A DNA stretch of 64,000 nt, taken from Fusobacterium sp. IOR10. Its GTDB lineage: Bacteria; Fusobacteriota; Fusobacteriia; Fusobacteriales; Fusobacteriaceae. The stretch is from positions 36,241-100,240 of the forward strand of contig NZ_WJWY01000002.1 of assembly GCF_010367435.1 (NCBI RefSeq), in the 5' to 3' direction. Of the stretch, positions 18,742 through 27,206 are shown piece by piece. Position numbers and translations under genes: made by a program. Below the pieces are notes generated by a model that was not told where the DNA came from, did not search any database, and worked only from the letters and a program-made list of their open reading frames with translations. Numbering within the stretch: position 1 is the first letter of the stretch; each line of letters starts with the position of its first letter.

Positions 18742-19188
18742 TTATTTAAATTTTTTGATAATTTTTTTCCATTTATGTCCTACCATTTCATCTGAAACTT
18801 GGAGAATCTTTTTTATTAAAAAAAGTATGTCTGTATCCCCTGACCAATATTTTTTTATTATTTCTGGATCAATTTGATTAATAAGATTAATAAGATTATT
18901 AAGAACATATGCAGCTATAGCAATGTCATCCACATAACCAATTGGTCCTAAAATTAACTCTGGAATAAAGTCTAGGGGTGAAATAAAATATGTAATAGCT
19001 GCTGCTAATTTTGCTTTTTCTTTAGCTGGAACATCTTTATCTAGAGATAATTTTACTAAAAGATGAAACAAATCAGGAGCAGCCATAATATATTCAACCC
19101 ATTTATTTGTTTTTCCTTTTTTAGATTGTGCCCAAATTCTAATTTTTTTTCTTAATTTTTCATAAAAATCCTCATTTTCTTCTAGCAT
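18742..19188 (-). CDS. YkvA family (DUF1232) small membrane-associated protein
   Basis: The 148-residue protein carries the DUF1232 core AKLAAAITYFISPLDFIPELILGPIGYVDDIAI near residues 62-95, where P-x-D-x-I-P and D-D are the conserved residues of YkvA proteins. The core helices are moderately hydrophobic and probably lie in or on the membrane. Function of the family is unknown. It overlaps the small membrane gene upstream by 7 bases, so the two are co-translated. Confidence 0.8.
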   Translation of the reverse strand: MLEENEDFYEKLRKKIRIWAQSKKGKTNKWVEYIMAAPDLFHLLVKLSLDKDVPAKEKAKLAAAITYFISPLDFIPELILGPIGYVDDIAIAAYVLNNLINLINQIDPEIIKKYWSGDTDILFLIKKILQVSDEMVGHKWKKIIKKFK

Positions 19189-19433
19189 CTTTTCTCCTTA
19201 TAAATTAATCTTGTATTATAGTTTTTTTTAAATGTATCTAAATAATTTTTAGTTGTTTTATTCTTTGGAATTCCATTAGAATAAAATGGTTTTATAATTT
19301 TTTTAAATGGAGTAACTATATGGAAAAGTATAGAGCAAAATAAAACTATTACTATAACCTTAAATACCCATTTAAATATTAAAAAACTAAGAATGGTAAA
19401 TAGTATAAATAATATAATTGAAATTGTTAACAT
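19182..19433 (-). CDS. Small membrane protein, unknown
   Basis: The protein has 83 residues counting from the ATG at 19433, which has AGGAGAG just upstream; a longer frame to 19469 lacks a site. Two overlapping hydrophobic stretches (MLTISIILFILFTILSFLIF and VFKVIVIVLFCSILFHIVTP) form one or two helices. They are followed by a basic, Lys/Asn-rich cytoplasmic tail. It is coupled to the YkvA-like gene. No family recognised. Confidence 0.6.
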   Translation of the reverse strand: MLTISIILFILFTILSFLIFKWVFKVIVIVLFCSILFHIVTPFKKIIKPFYSNGIPKNKTTKNYLDTFKKNYNTRLIYKEKRC

Positions 19434-19535
19434 AAAATTCTCTCCTAATATTAATTGGTCTTTTAACATTAATTATATTCTAAAGGGGTTAGAAAGACAA
19501 GATTTTTATTATTTCTATTAAATTAAAAAAAATAA

Positions 19536-19778
19536 TTAAGATATTATTATAAGGGCTAAGTAAGGCACAATATTAAATACCAATATAGCTATTTTATAAA
19601 CTGCTAAAAACTTAAAATATTCTAAGTGTAAAGTTGTTTCGTCTAAAGCGAATAATTTTGAATGAATCTTTGAAATGTGTTTTTGAAATACTGTCATTAT
19701 GAAAGTAGAAAATAAAAGAAAAATAATATTGATTATACAGCACCAACCTAGAAATGATTTAATTATATTTAATTCCAT
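19536..19778 (-). CDS. Small two-helix membrane protein (DUF6868-like)
   Basis: The 80-residue protein has an N-terminal helix (SFLGWCCIINIIFLLFSTFI), a polar loop with HISKIHSKLFALDETTLHLEYFK, and a C-terminal helix (IAILVFNIVPYLALIIIS). This arrangement resembles the DUF6868 family of uncharacterised membrane proteins. AAGGAGG precedes its ATG. It is transcribed leftwards on its own. Confidence 0.65.
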   Translation of the reverse strand: MELNIIKSFLGWCCIINIIFLLFSTFIMTVFQKHISKIHSKLFALDETTLHLEYFKFLAVYKIAILVFNIVPYLALIIIS

Positions 19779-19930
19779 TATTAAAACCTCCTTTTGTTAG
19801 TCTAATTATATAACATATATTATATAGTTCAAGGGATAAATGAATTTTAAATTTAAAAATTATTGCTATTTAGTTCTTGCGAGAAAATAATAAAAGGTAT
19901 ATAATTAAATTTAAAGGAGGTGAGAGGAAT

Positions 19931-20113
19931 ATGACAAAGTTTATAGCTAATGAAGAAAGAGATGATTCAAAATATCAAGTTCATAGATTAGGTTGTCCTA
20001 ATAGACCAAAATCAAATTTTTTCTATGTTGAAGCGAGCAATTTAGACAGTGCAATAAAAAAAGCTAGCAAAGAGACAGGAAAAACTTATTGTGCTTGTAA
20101 AGTTTGTAAGTAA
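19931..20113 (+). CDS. Small cysteine/histidine protein, unknown
   Basis: The 60-residue product begins at the ATG at 19931, which is preceded by a full AAAGGAGGTGA site; the longer frame from 19877 is less likely. It contains HRLGCPNRP in the middle and ends in YCACKVCK, so a His and up to four Cys could bind a metal (C-P...C-x-C-x-x-C). The centre AIKKASKETGKTY is helical and basic. It stands alone with its own terminator at the left edge of the defence island. No family recognised with confidence. Confidence 0.65.
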   Translation: MTKFIANEERDDSKYQVHRLGCPNRPKSNFFYVEASNLDSAIKKASKETGKTYCACKVCK

Positions 20114-20120
20114 CAAATAA

Positions 20121-20157
20121 AAAACCCCCATTTTATAAAATGAGGGCTTTTTTATCT
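20121..20157 (+). terminator. Intrinsic terminator
   Basis: CCCCCATTTT pairs with AAAATGAGGG (one mismatch) and is followed by a run of T. It ends the 19931 gene and separates it from the leftward defence operon. Confidence 0.8.
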
Positions 20158-20173
20158 TTTAAATGTTTTTTAA

Positions 20174-21376
20174 TTATAGCATTATTTTTTGAATGTGGTC
20201 ATGAAAAAGATTAGTAAGTTCTTTATCTAATTCTAAAAGTTCATTTATTCTTTTTTGAATATAGTAATCATTGTAGTTGTTATCTTTGTAAAATTTAAAA
20301 TTATCAAGAGCAGTTAAAAATTCCATAAATTTATTATCTAAATTTATGCATTCATAAGGAATCTTTTTTTCAAAATTATTAAAATTATTATATTCTTTTT
20401 CTATTTTATCTTTATATAAATCTATATTTTTTTTAATATCTTTACAAGCGTAAATATTTAAAGCTATATTTTTAGCTTTTAAGAATTTTAAAAATATAAA
20501 TTTTAAGTAAGAACCTTTAGTAGATTCTTCTATTTGATATGAAGAATTAATAGTTAAATCAGTAAGTTCTGTTTCATATTTCTTGTTTTTAGAAACAGTT
20601 TTAAAACGATATAAAGCTCCTTCTGTTCCAACTTTATTTAGAGCATCATATACAAAAATAGTCAATTCATCAATATTTTTAGATTTTATATTTAAATTTA
20701 AGTTGTTTTTTATTTCTGAAAGTGATATTTTTTCTAACAATTGATGTAAAATACTTTGATTTTGTAAAAAAATTGAATTTATATATATCCTTAAAATTTT
20801 TCTTGATTTTTTAGGTATAGAAATATCTTCTGAATCAATAATTTCATAACATTTTCTTAAATTAATTTTTTTATTTTTTAGTAGAATTTCTAATATTCCA
20901 TCTTCTGATATTCTTATCATCTCTTTTTTAAATTTTTCTTGATTTTCTAGAGAATTTTCAATAGGTATTTTAATAAGTTTATTTTTTTGATTTAAGTCTT
21001 TATCTTTTATATAATTTGAAATATATGGTTGCATAAAAAGCCAATAACCTATGTCAGTTTTTTCATCATATAAAACAAGGATTAGAGGAATATCACAATC
21101 TTTTATAAATTTAATAAGTTTTACCGGACAATTAAAATTAATATAACTATCTTTTATCTTAATTTCTTTTTGAGCTTTTAATTGAACTTTTATATATTTT
21201 GATTTTGTAATATATTTAAGCAATTCTTGTTCTTTTTCAAAAATTTCAATTTCACCATCAACATCATTATCTTGATCATATTGACGATATTTAAATTTTG
21301 AATTTATACATTTTCCTAATAAATAATGGATTGATTTTTGTTCTAGTAATTGATTATAAGCATATTCTGATTTCAT
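20174..21376 (-). CDS. DUF4365-like protein, predicted PD-(D/E)XK nuclease
   Basis: The 400-residue protein begins with a DUF4365-like domain: a helix (NQLLEQKSIHYLLGKCIN), then QDNDVDGEIEIFE and YIKVQLKAQKEI. Asp40, Glu42 and the Gln65-x-Lys67 pair form the expected nuclease-type active site, and CPVKLIKFIKDCDIPLILVLYDEKTDIGYW matches the following conserved strands. The remaining 230 residues are Lys/Ile/Asn-rich helices of unknown role. It is the last gene of a three-gene leftward operon after two SIR2 proteins (23-base gap). DUF4365 proteins are frequent in defence islands, so a DNA- or RNA-cleaving effector or sensor is plausible but not proven. Confidence 0.65.
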   Translation of the reverse strand: MKSEYAYNQLLEQKSIHYLLGKCINSKFKYRQYDQDNDVDGEIEIFEKEQELLKYITKSKYIKVQLKAQKEIKIKDSYINFNCPVKLIKFIKDCDIPLILVLYDEKTDIGYWLFMQPYISNYIKDKDLNQKNKLIKIPIENSLENQEKFKKEMIRISEDGILEILLKNKKINLRKCYEIIDSEDISIPKKSRKILRIYINSIFLQNQSILHQLLEKISLSEIKNNLNLNIKSKNIDELTIFVYDALNKVGTEGALYRFKTVSKNKKYETELTDLTINSSYQIEESTKGSYLKFIFLKFLKAKNIALNIYACKDIKKNIDLYKDKIEKEYNNFNNFEKKIPYECINLDNKFMEFLTALDNFKFYKDNNYNDYYIQKRINELLELDKELTNLFHDHIQKIML

Positions 21377-21399
21377 AAATTCTCCTTATATAACATATA

Positions 21400-22992
21400 T
21401 TAAGATTTAGTATTATAAACTTTGTCATCATATTTTATTAAAAGTTTTCTGAAATTAGTAGAAATTGTATCATCTTTTTTTTCTTTCATCTCTTGTAATT
21501 CTTTTAATAAATAATTTTTAATATTATTTATCATTAAATTTTCAAAGTTATAATTAATAAGACAATATTCGATATCTTTTTTATAGCTTAATTTTTTGTT
21601 ATTATAGTTTTTCTTAATATAAATAGTAATCTCATCAATTGAATTTACAATATTGTTATGGGAAGAAATTTCAGTATTAAATGTTTTTAATTTTTTAAGT
21701 CTTTTTTTTAATTGTTCAATTTCTTTTTTATTTAATAAATTTTTTAATAATATTTGTTTAGTGAGATATTTAAAAGCAGGGTAGCCTGTTCCAATGTTCT
21801 GTAAAGCTAAGAATCTTAAATTAGATTCTAAATTATCAAAAGATTCGTTAGCTATATAATTATAAAGGTAATCTAATACAGAAGGTGTTTGGATAAGTAT
21901 AGCTCTATCTCCTATTGCCACAGCAATATTTTTATCTTTTATAATATCATCTATATTTTTATTAGGTAGAAAATTAACAAGCTTCTGTTTTAGTTCGCCT
22001 TTTTTTCCTTCAGATATAATTAATTGTTTTATTATATGTTGAAATTTTGAAATTTCAGCAGGAGTGACTCCTTGATTAATTTTTGAAATTTTTTTATAAA
22101 TCTCAGAAAAGTTATCAGTAGTGATAACAGTAAAGCTACAATTTATTTCTTCATCTGTTCTTATTTCTTCAGAAATATCCATTTTTCCTTCTTCACGATT
22201 GACTAAAATAATTCTTTTTCTTAATTTATATTTTTCCTCATCGTCCAAAGAAGTGGAAAATTTTTTAATAATATTTCTTATATTCAAATCTGTTAAAGAA
22301 TATCCAATAAAAATAATTGGAAAGTCTAATAGTAAAGAAATTATTTTAGAACTAATTAGTATGGAATTTTGATTATATTTTTCATAATCATTTTCTGTAA
22401 TTACTATGCTGTTTGGTTGTTTACAACAGCCATGAACTTTATATAATTCACAGTAGCCAGTTTCTGATTGAAAAAGTCCTTTTTGTCCTACATAAGTTTT
22501 TAAAGAATTTGTATTAAAAGTATCTTCTACAAAAGTATCATAATTAGTTGTAAGAAGGATTCTAGATTTTTCTATCATATGTTTAAAATCTAAAATTTCT
22601 GATTTTTTATTATTTTTTAATTCATAAGAAAGAAACATATTAGATAAGTATTGTTTAAAAGGATTAATTTTATGAGTAAAAACAGATTTAGGGTTGATAT
22701 TTTTAATTTCAAGATTTCCTGAATTAAATTTTTCTTTTATTATCTTTTCTATTTGGCTAGCAATTTTAATATTTATTTCAAAATTTTTTTTTAATTTAGA
22801 ACAATTTTTATCTAAGCTATCTTCTATTTTATTCAATTCAGAGTAAAAATTTTCATTACTTACATTTTTCCAAATTGTTTCTAATAATTCTATCCAACTA
22901 GGTGAATTTTTCAAATATCTTTTTGGAATTCCAGAACCTATAAAAATGATAGGAAATTCATTGTTTTTTATTAATTCATCTAAAATAGCCAT
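21400..22992 (-). CDS. SIR2-like domain protein (larger of two)
   Basis: The 530-residue protein has an N-terminal SIR2_2 fold: IIFIGSGIPKRYLKNSPSWIELLE (nucleotide-binding Gly loop and the P-x-W following helix), LLTTNYDTFVEDTF near 148-160, KVHGCCKQPNSIVIT near 185 with the catalytic-type His, and FIGYSLTDLNIRNII near 228-242. Bacterial anti-phage SIR2 proteins degrade NAD+ when triggered. The C-terminal 250 residues are an all-helical region that could sense the trigger or form a filament. The gap to the upstream SIR2 gene is 24 bases and GAGGAGG precedes the start. No signal peptide or membrane helix. Confidence 0.82.
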   Translation of the reverse strand: MAILDELIKNNEFPIIFIGSGIPKRYLKNSPSWIELLETIWKNVSNENFYSELNKIEDSLDKNCSKLKKNFEINIKIASQIEKIIKEKFNSGNLEIKNINPKSVFTHKINPFKQYLSNMFLSYELKNNKKSEILDFKHMIEKSRILLTTNYDTFVEDTFNTNSLKTYVGQKGLFQSETGYCELYKVHGCCKQPNSIVITENDYEKYNQNSILISSKIISLLLDFPIIFIGYSLTDLNIRNIIKKFSTSLDDEEKYKLRKRIILVNREEGKMDISEEIRTDEEINCSFTVITTDNFSEIYKKISKINQGVTPAEISKFQHIIKQLIISEGKKGELKQKLVNFLPNKNIDDIIKDKNIAVAIGDRAILIQTPSVLDYLYNYIANESFDNLESNLRFLALQNIGTGYPAFKYLTKQILLKNLLNKKEIEQLKKRLKKLKTFNTEISSHNNIVNSIDEITIYIKKNYNNKKLSYKKDIEYCLINYNFENLMINNIKNYLLKELQEMKEKKDDTISTNFRKLLIKYDDKVYNTKS

Positions 22993-23016
22993 AATTCCTC
23001 CTCTTTATGAAATGTT

Positions 23017-24054
23017 TTAGTTTATAGATAGTAAGTTATCTATAAATTTTTCTGAATTGTTAAAAATTTCAGTATTTATTTTTTTAATATTAAAATGAAT
23101 AATTTTTCTTCTAAATTTTTTGTTAATGGTTTTTTCTACTTGTTCTGGATTATTGTCATAAATATATAAGTTGTGATGTTCATCATTAAATTCTTGTTTT
23201 TTTAAAAGTTCTATTATATGTGGTTCATTTTTTAGAGAGTTTCCTATAATAATAAAATTTTTACAAGTTTTAAGTTTCTCTTCAAAAATATAAAAATATT
23301 CTCTTAAAACATTATCTTCCATAATTTGTTTTTTCTTTAGTTCAGGTTGATTAAAAATCATTAGTGGATTTAAATTTTCAGAAGTTTGTCTTAATTTGAT
23401 AGTTTCATAGAAATCTTTTTTAAATTTGTATGATCCATGAATATGGAAAAATAGTTCATCTTTATTAAGATTATCTTCTATCAAAACTAAATCTCCATGT
23501 TTATTTTTTCCAAAGCCATCAGGAATAAAAGTACCGTGGTTAGTTAAAATAGTATCTTCAATCCCATCATAGTTTGTAGTTAAAAATAAAGGTTGAATAT
23601 TTTTTTCAGTTAAGCTACTTCTAATTTTATCTCCAAAGTTAGGAAATAGTTTTTTAATTAGTTTGTAATTATCACTTTGTTCAAAAGTTCTAAATTTATT
23701 ACATATTTCTAATATTTTTTCCCCAATAGCTTTTTCCATTCCTAGTTTTATAGGAGCTATATGTTCTTTACAATCGGGTATTAATTTTTCCAAAGTATCT
23801 GAATTTGATAAAAAATTTAATACTAGATTAATCATTTTTATAATTTCTTCACTATTTAAAGTTGGATATTCTTTCATTAAATCTTTGAAAAATTTATCAA
23901 ATTCTTTCCATAATGCAGTTATTTCTTGTATTTTATCATTTAAATCGTTGAGTTCTTCTTGAGTAAGATTTAGTTCGTTAGTATAATTAGAAATACTATT
24001 TTTGATAAAATTCATTATCATATAATTAAAACCATTACCTGTAAGTATAGTCAT
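23017..24054 (-). CDS. SIR2-like domain protein (smaller of two)
   Basis: The 345-residue protein is essentially a lone SIR2 domain: TILTGNGFNYMI at the N terminus, FLTTNYDGIEDTIL near 157-170, FFHIHGSYKFKKD near 200-212 with the catalytic-type His, and FIIIGNSLKNEPHI near 263-276. An insert of about 100 residues lies between the Gly loop and the TTNYD motif. It is first in a leftward operon with a second, larger SIR2 protein and a DUF4365 protein, and is divergent from hsdM. The predicted activity is NAD+ hydrolysis or NAD-derivative binding; whether both paralogues keep catalysis cannot be seen. Confidence 0.8.
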   Translation of the reverse strand: MTILTGNGFNYMIMNFIKNSISNYTNELNLTQEELNDLNDKIQEITALWKEFDKFFKDLMKEYPTLNSEEIIKMINLVLNFLSNSDTLEKLIPDCKEHIAPIKLGMEKAIGEKILEICNKFRTFEQSDNYKLIKKLFPNFGDKIRSSLTEKNIQPLFLTTNYDGIEDTILTNHGTFIPDGFGKNKHGDLVLIEDNLNKDELFFHIHGSYKFKKDFYETIKLRQTSENLNPLMIFNQPELKKKQIMEDNVLREYFYIFEEKLKTCKNFIIIGNSLKNEPHIIELLKKQEFNDEHHNLYIYDNNPEQVEKTINKKFRRKIIHFNIKKINTEIFNNSEKFIDNLLSIN

Positions 24055-24141
24055 AAAATTGCTTCTCCTTTATATTAAAATTAATTTGTCATTTAATAAA
24101 GATAAATCACTTTAAGTATATACCTTTATGTATTTTTATTC

Positions 24142-24211
24142 AAGTAAAGCAATAATTTAATTACTTTACTTTTGTTTTTATGAATAGTATACTTATTAGT
24201 GAATTACTAAT
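24142..24211. promoter_or_regulatory. Divergent control region with two inverted repeats
   Basis: AAGTAAAG (24142-24149) and CTTTACTT (24164-24171) form one 8-bp inverted repeat; ATTAGT-GAATT-ACTAAT (24195-24211) forms a perfect palindrome 16 bases before hsdM. They lie between divergent SIR2 and hsdM genes and may be repressor sites. No regulator gene is adjacent. Confidence 0.5.
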
Positions 24212-24227
24212 CATATAAGGGGGCAAA

Positions 24228-25779
24228 ATGGCTAAGAATAAGAAGGAAGATAACATTAAAGATCAACTTTGGAAAGCATGTGATAAATTAAGAAATAATA
24301 TGGATCCAGCAGAATATAAATATGTTGTTTTAGGGTTGGTGTTTTTAAAATATATAAGTGATAAATTTGAAGCTAAAAACAAACAATTAATTAAAGAAGA
24401 ATCAGAAGGTGGTTATGAAAAAGGAGAAATATCAGAGGATAGAGATGAATATATAGCAGAAAATATATTTTGGGTACCTGCAACTGCAAGATGGTCTGAA
24501 ATAGTAAAGCAGGCAAAAACTCCAGAAATAGGAAAGATAATAGATGATGCTATGTTTGAAATAGAAAAAGAAAACGAAACTTTAAAAAATGTGTTATACA
24601 AAGTTTTTTCTAATCCAAATCTTGATAAAGGAAAATTGGGAGAATTAATAGATATCATAGGAAATATTAATTTAGTAGCTAAAGAGGATGAAAAAGAAGA
24701 TATTTTAGGACAAGTATATGAGTTTTTCTTAGGAAAATTTGCAAATTCTGAAGGAAAGAATGGAGGACAATTTTATACTCCTAAATCAATAGTTAAAACA
24801 ATTGTAGCTTGTCTTGAGCCAACTAAAGGAAGAGTATATGATCCTGCCTTGTGGAAGCGGTGGTATGTTTGTTCAATCTGAAAAATTTGTGGAAGATCAT
24901 AGAGGACAACTAGGAGATATTTCTATATTTGGTCAAGAAAGTAATGGTACCACATGGAAACTTTGTAAAATGAATTTAGCTATTAGAGGAATAGAAGTTG
25001 ACCTTGGAAAAGAACCAGCAGATACCTTTACAAATAATCAACATGCTACAAAGAAAATGGACTATATAATGGCAAATCCTCCTTTTAATGTGAAAGATTA
25101 TTGGAATGAAAGTTTAGCTGGTGATGTAAGATGGAAATACGGAACACCACCTGAAAATAATGCGAATTATGCTTGGCTTCAACATATGGTACATCAATTA
25201 AAACCTACAGGAGTTGCAGGGATTGTTTTAGCAAACGGATCTCTATCATCAAATACTTCAAATGAAGGAGAAATAAGAAAAGCTATGGTAGATGGGGATA
25301 TTGTTGATTGTATCATTGCTTTGCCAGATAAATTATTCTTAACAACAGGAATACCTGCTTGTATATGGATATTAAATAGAAATAAATCTAATCCTGATCA
25401 TAGAGAAAGAGAAAATGAAACTTTGTTTATTGATGCTAGAGATTTAGGAGAAATGATAGATAGAAAAACAAGAGAATTTAAAGAAGAAGATATAGAAAAA
25501 ATAGCTAAAACATATCATTCATGGAGAAATAAAGATGGAGAATATAAAGATGAAAAAGGATATTCCAAAGCAGCTAAACTAGAAGAAATTCAAAAGCAAG
25601 ATTATATATTAACACCAGGAAGATATGTTGGAATAAAAGATGAAGAAGATGATGGAATACCATTTGAAGAAAAAATGCAAACTTTAACAAAGAATTTATC
25701 TGAACAATTTAAAAAATCAGCAGAACTAGAGGCAGAAATAAGAAAAAATCTAGCTTCTATAGGATTTGGGGTGAAATAA
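24228..25779 (+). pseudogene. hsdM: Type I restriction-modification methyltransferase subunit HsdM, frameshifted
   Basis: HsdM methylates adenine at the site chosen by HsdS and is also needed for cleavage. The N-terminal HsdM_N domain (KEDNIKDQLWKACDKLRNNM) is intact, and the frame runs to KGRVYDPA, where it shifts. One extra T at 24849-24850 turns the SAM motif DPACGSGGMFVQS into DPALWKRWYVCS and a stop at 24881. Removing it restores a protein of about 516 residues with catalytic IMANPPFNVKDYW near residue 280 and the usual C terminus. Its stop overlaps the next start (TAATG). As written, neither fragment would methylate, and the restriction complex would be inactive. Confidence 0.93.
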
Positions 25780-27206
25780 TGAAAGATATATTAGAAGAAA
25801 TAAAAAAAGGTGAAAGTAAAACTTTAGAATTTAAAGAGATATTGCCTAATAATAAAAGTATAGCAAAAACTGTAATAGCTTTTTCTAATGCGGCTGGTGG
25901 AAAATTAATTGTAGGAGTAACAGATAAAAGAGAAATAGTTGGAATAAACGAAGATATATTTGAAGTAAAAGATAAAGTAATATCTATTATTTATGAAAGT
26001 TGTTGCCCTAAAATTAATCCAGAAATTTATACAAAAAATATTGATGGGAAAATAATTTTAGTAATTGAAGTTTTTAAAGGATCGTTAGTTCCTTATTATC
26101 TTAAAGCAAAAGGAAAAGAAGAAGGAACATATATAAGGATAGGAGCAACAAATAGAGTTGCTGATTATGGAAATATATTAAATTTAGAAAGAAGAAGAAA
26201 AAATATTTCTTATGACGAGGAAATTGAGTATGATGTAGAATATTCCAAATTAGATTTAGGGGTATTGTATCATAAATTTAAAAAATTAGGAAAAGAAATA
26301 AACGAAGAAAAAATGTTAAATATGAGGTTATTAAAAAAAGATAATGAAAAAATTTATCCTACAAAAGGACTATTAATTTTATTAGGAAAATATGAAAATG
26401 TTATAACTAAATGTTCCTTGTTCAAAGGAAAAAATATGAGTATCTTTTTAGATAAAAAAGAATATACAGGTGATTTATTTTCGCAATTAGAAAATATACA
26501 AATATTTATAAAAACACACTTAAATTTATTTGCAAAAATAGAAGGCTTACAAAGAAATGATTATTTAGAAATCCCAGAAGTAGCTATTAGAGAAGCACTT
26601 CTTAATGCTATGGTACATAGAGATTATTCTAATGAAGGTAGAGATATAAAAGTTGCAATATATGAGGATAGATTAGAAATTATTTCTCCAGGAGAATTTC
26701 CTTTAGGAATATCTAGTGAAAATATTTATAGTGGACGTTCTGAGATAAAAAATAGAGTAATAGCTAAAGTTTTTAAAGAACTAAACTACATTGAACAATG
26801 GGGTAGTGGTATAGTAAGAATATTAACTTTATGTGAAGAATATAATTTGAAAAAACCAAAAATAGAAGAGAGTGGAACTTTTGTAGGGGTTACATTATTT
26901 AGAAAAATTAATACTTCAAAAGAAATTGAAAGTACTGGAAAAGTACTGGAAAGAGATAAAAGTACTGGAAAAGTACTGGAAAGAGATAAAAGTACTGGAA
27001 AAGTACTGGAACCATCACAAGAAGAAAAAATATTAGAATATTTAAAAACAAATGAGAGCATAAAAAAATCAGAGGTAGAAGTTTTATTAAAGGTTAAAGA
27101 CTCAAGAGCTAGAAAAATATTAGCAGAAATGGTAGAAAGAGGATTTATAGTCAAAGAAGGAAAAGGGAAATTAACTCACTATAAATTGAAAAGTGAGGTA
27201 GAATAG
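25779..27206 (+). CDS. AlbA_2 (Schlafen AAA_4) / RecG-like ATP-binding accessory protein
   Basis: The 475-residue protein has an N-terminal AlbA_2 domain (ESKTLEFKEILPNNKSIAKT, then FSNAAGGKLIVGVTD) and a central HATPase_c_4-type domain (REALLNAMVHRDYSNEG, LEIISPGEFPLGIS, QWGSGIVRI). A winged-helix-like C terminus ends the protein (SEVEVLLKVKDSRARKILAEM). Such genes are often inserted in type I restriction loci; their action is unclear, possibly nucleic-acid or transcription control. Residues around 385-410 are a tandem repeat STGKVLERDK encoded by 30-bp units. It overlaps hsdM and abuts hsdS directly, so it belongs to the operon. Confidence 0.8.
   Translation: MKDILEEIKKGESKTLEFKEILPNNKSIAKTVIAFSNAAGGKLIVGVTDKREIVGINEDIFEVKDKVISIIYESCCPKINPEIYTKNIDGKIILVIEVFKGSLVPYYLKAKGKEEGTYIRIGATNRVADYGNILNLERRRKNISYDEEIEYDVEYSKLDLGVLYHKFKKLGKEINEEKMLNMRLLKKDNEKIYPTKGLLILLGKYENVITKCSLFKGKNMSIFLDKKEYTGDLFSQLENIQIFIKTHLNLFAKIEGLQRNDYLEIPEVAIREALLNAMVHRDYSNEGRDIKVAIYEDRLEIISPGEFPLGISSENIYSGRSEIKNRVIAKVFKELNYIEQWGSGIVRILTLCEEYNLKKPKIEESGTFVGVTLFRKINTSKEIESTGKVLERDKSTGKVLERDKSTGKVLEPSQEEKILEYLKTNESIKKSEVEVLLKVKDSRARKILAEMVERGFIVKEGKGKLTHYKLKSEVE
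26931..27010 (+). repeat. 30-bp in-frame tandem repeat, 2.67 copies
   Basis: Two complete identical 30-base units start at 26931 and 26961, followed by a 20-base partial unit. Within each, AGTACTGGAAA itself occurs twice. The period is a multiple of three, so copy changes would add or remove ten residues in the hinge before the winged helix without a frameshift. Confidence 0.95.

Noticed and set aside
26931..27010. Possible CRISPR-like repeat array
   Set aside because: Units are directly adjacent without spacers and lie in frame inside a protein-coding gene.
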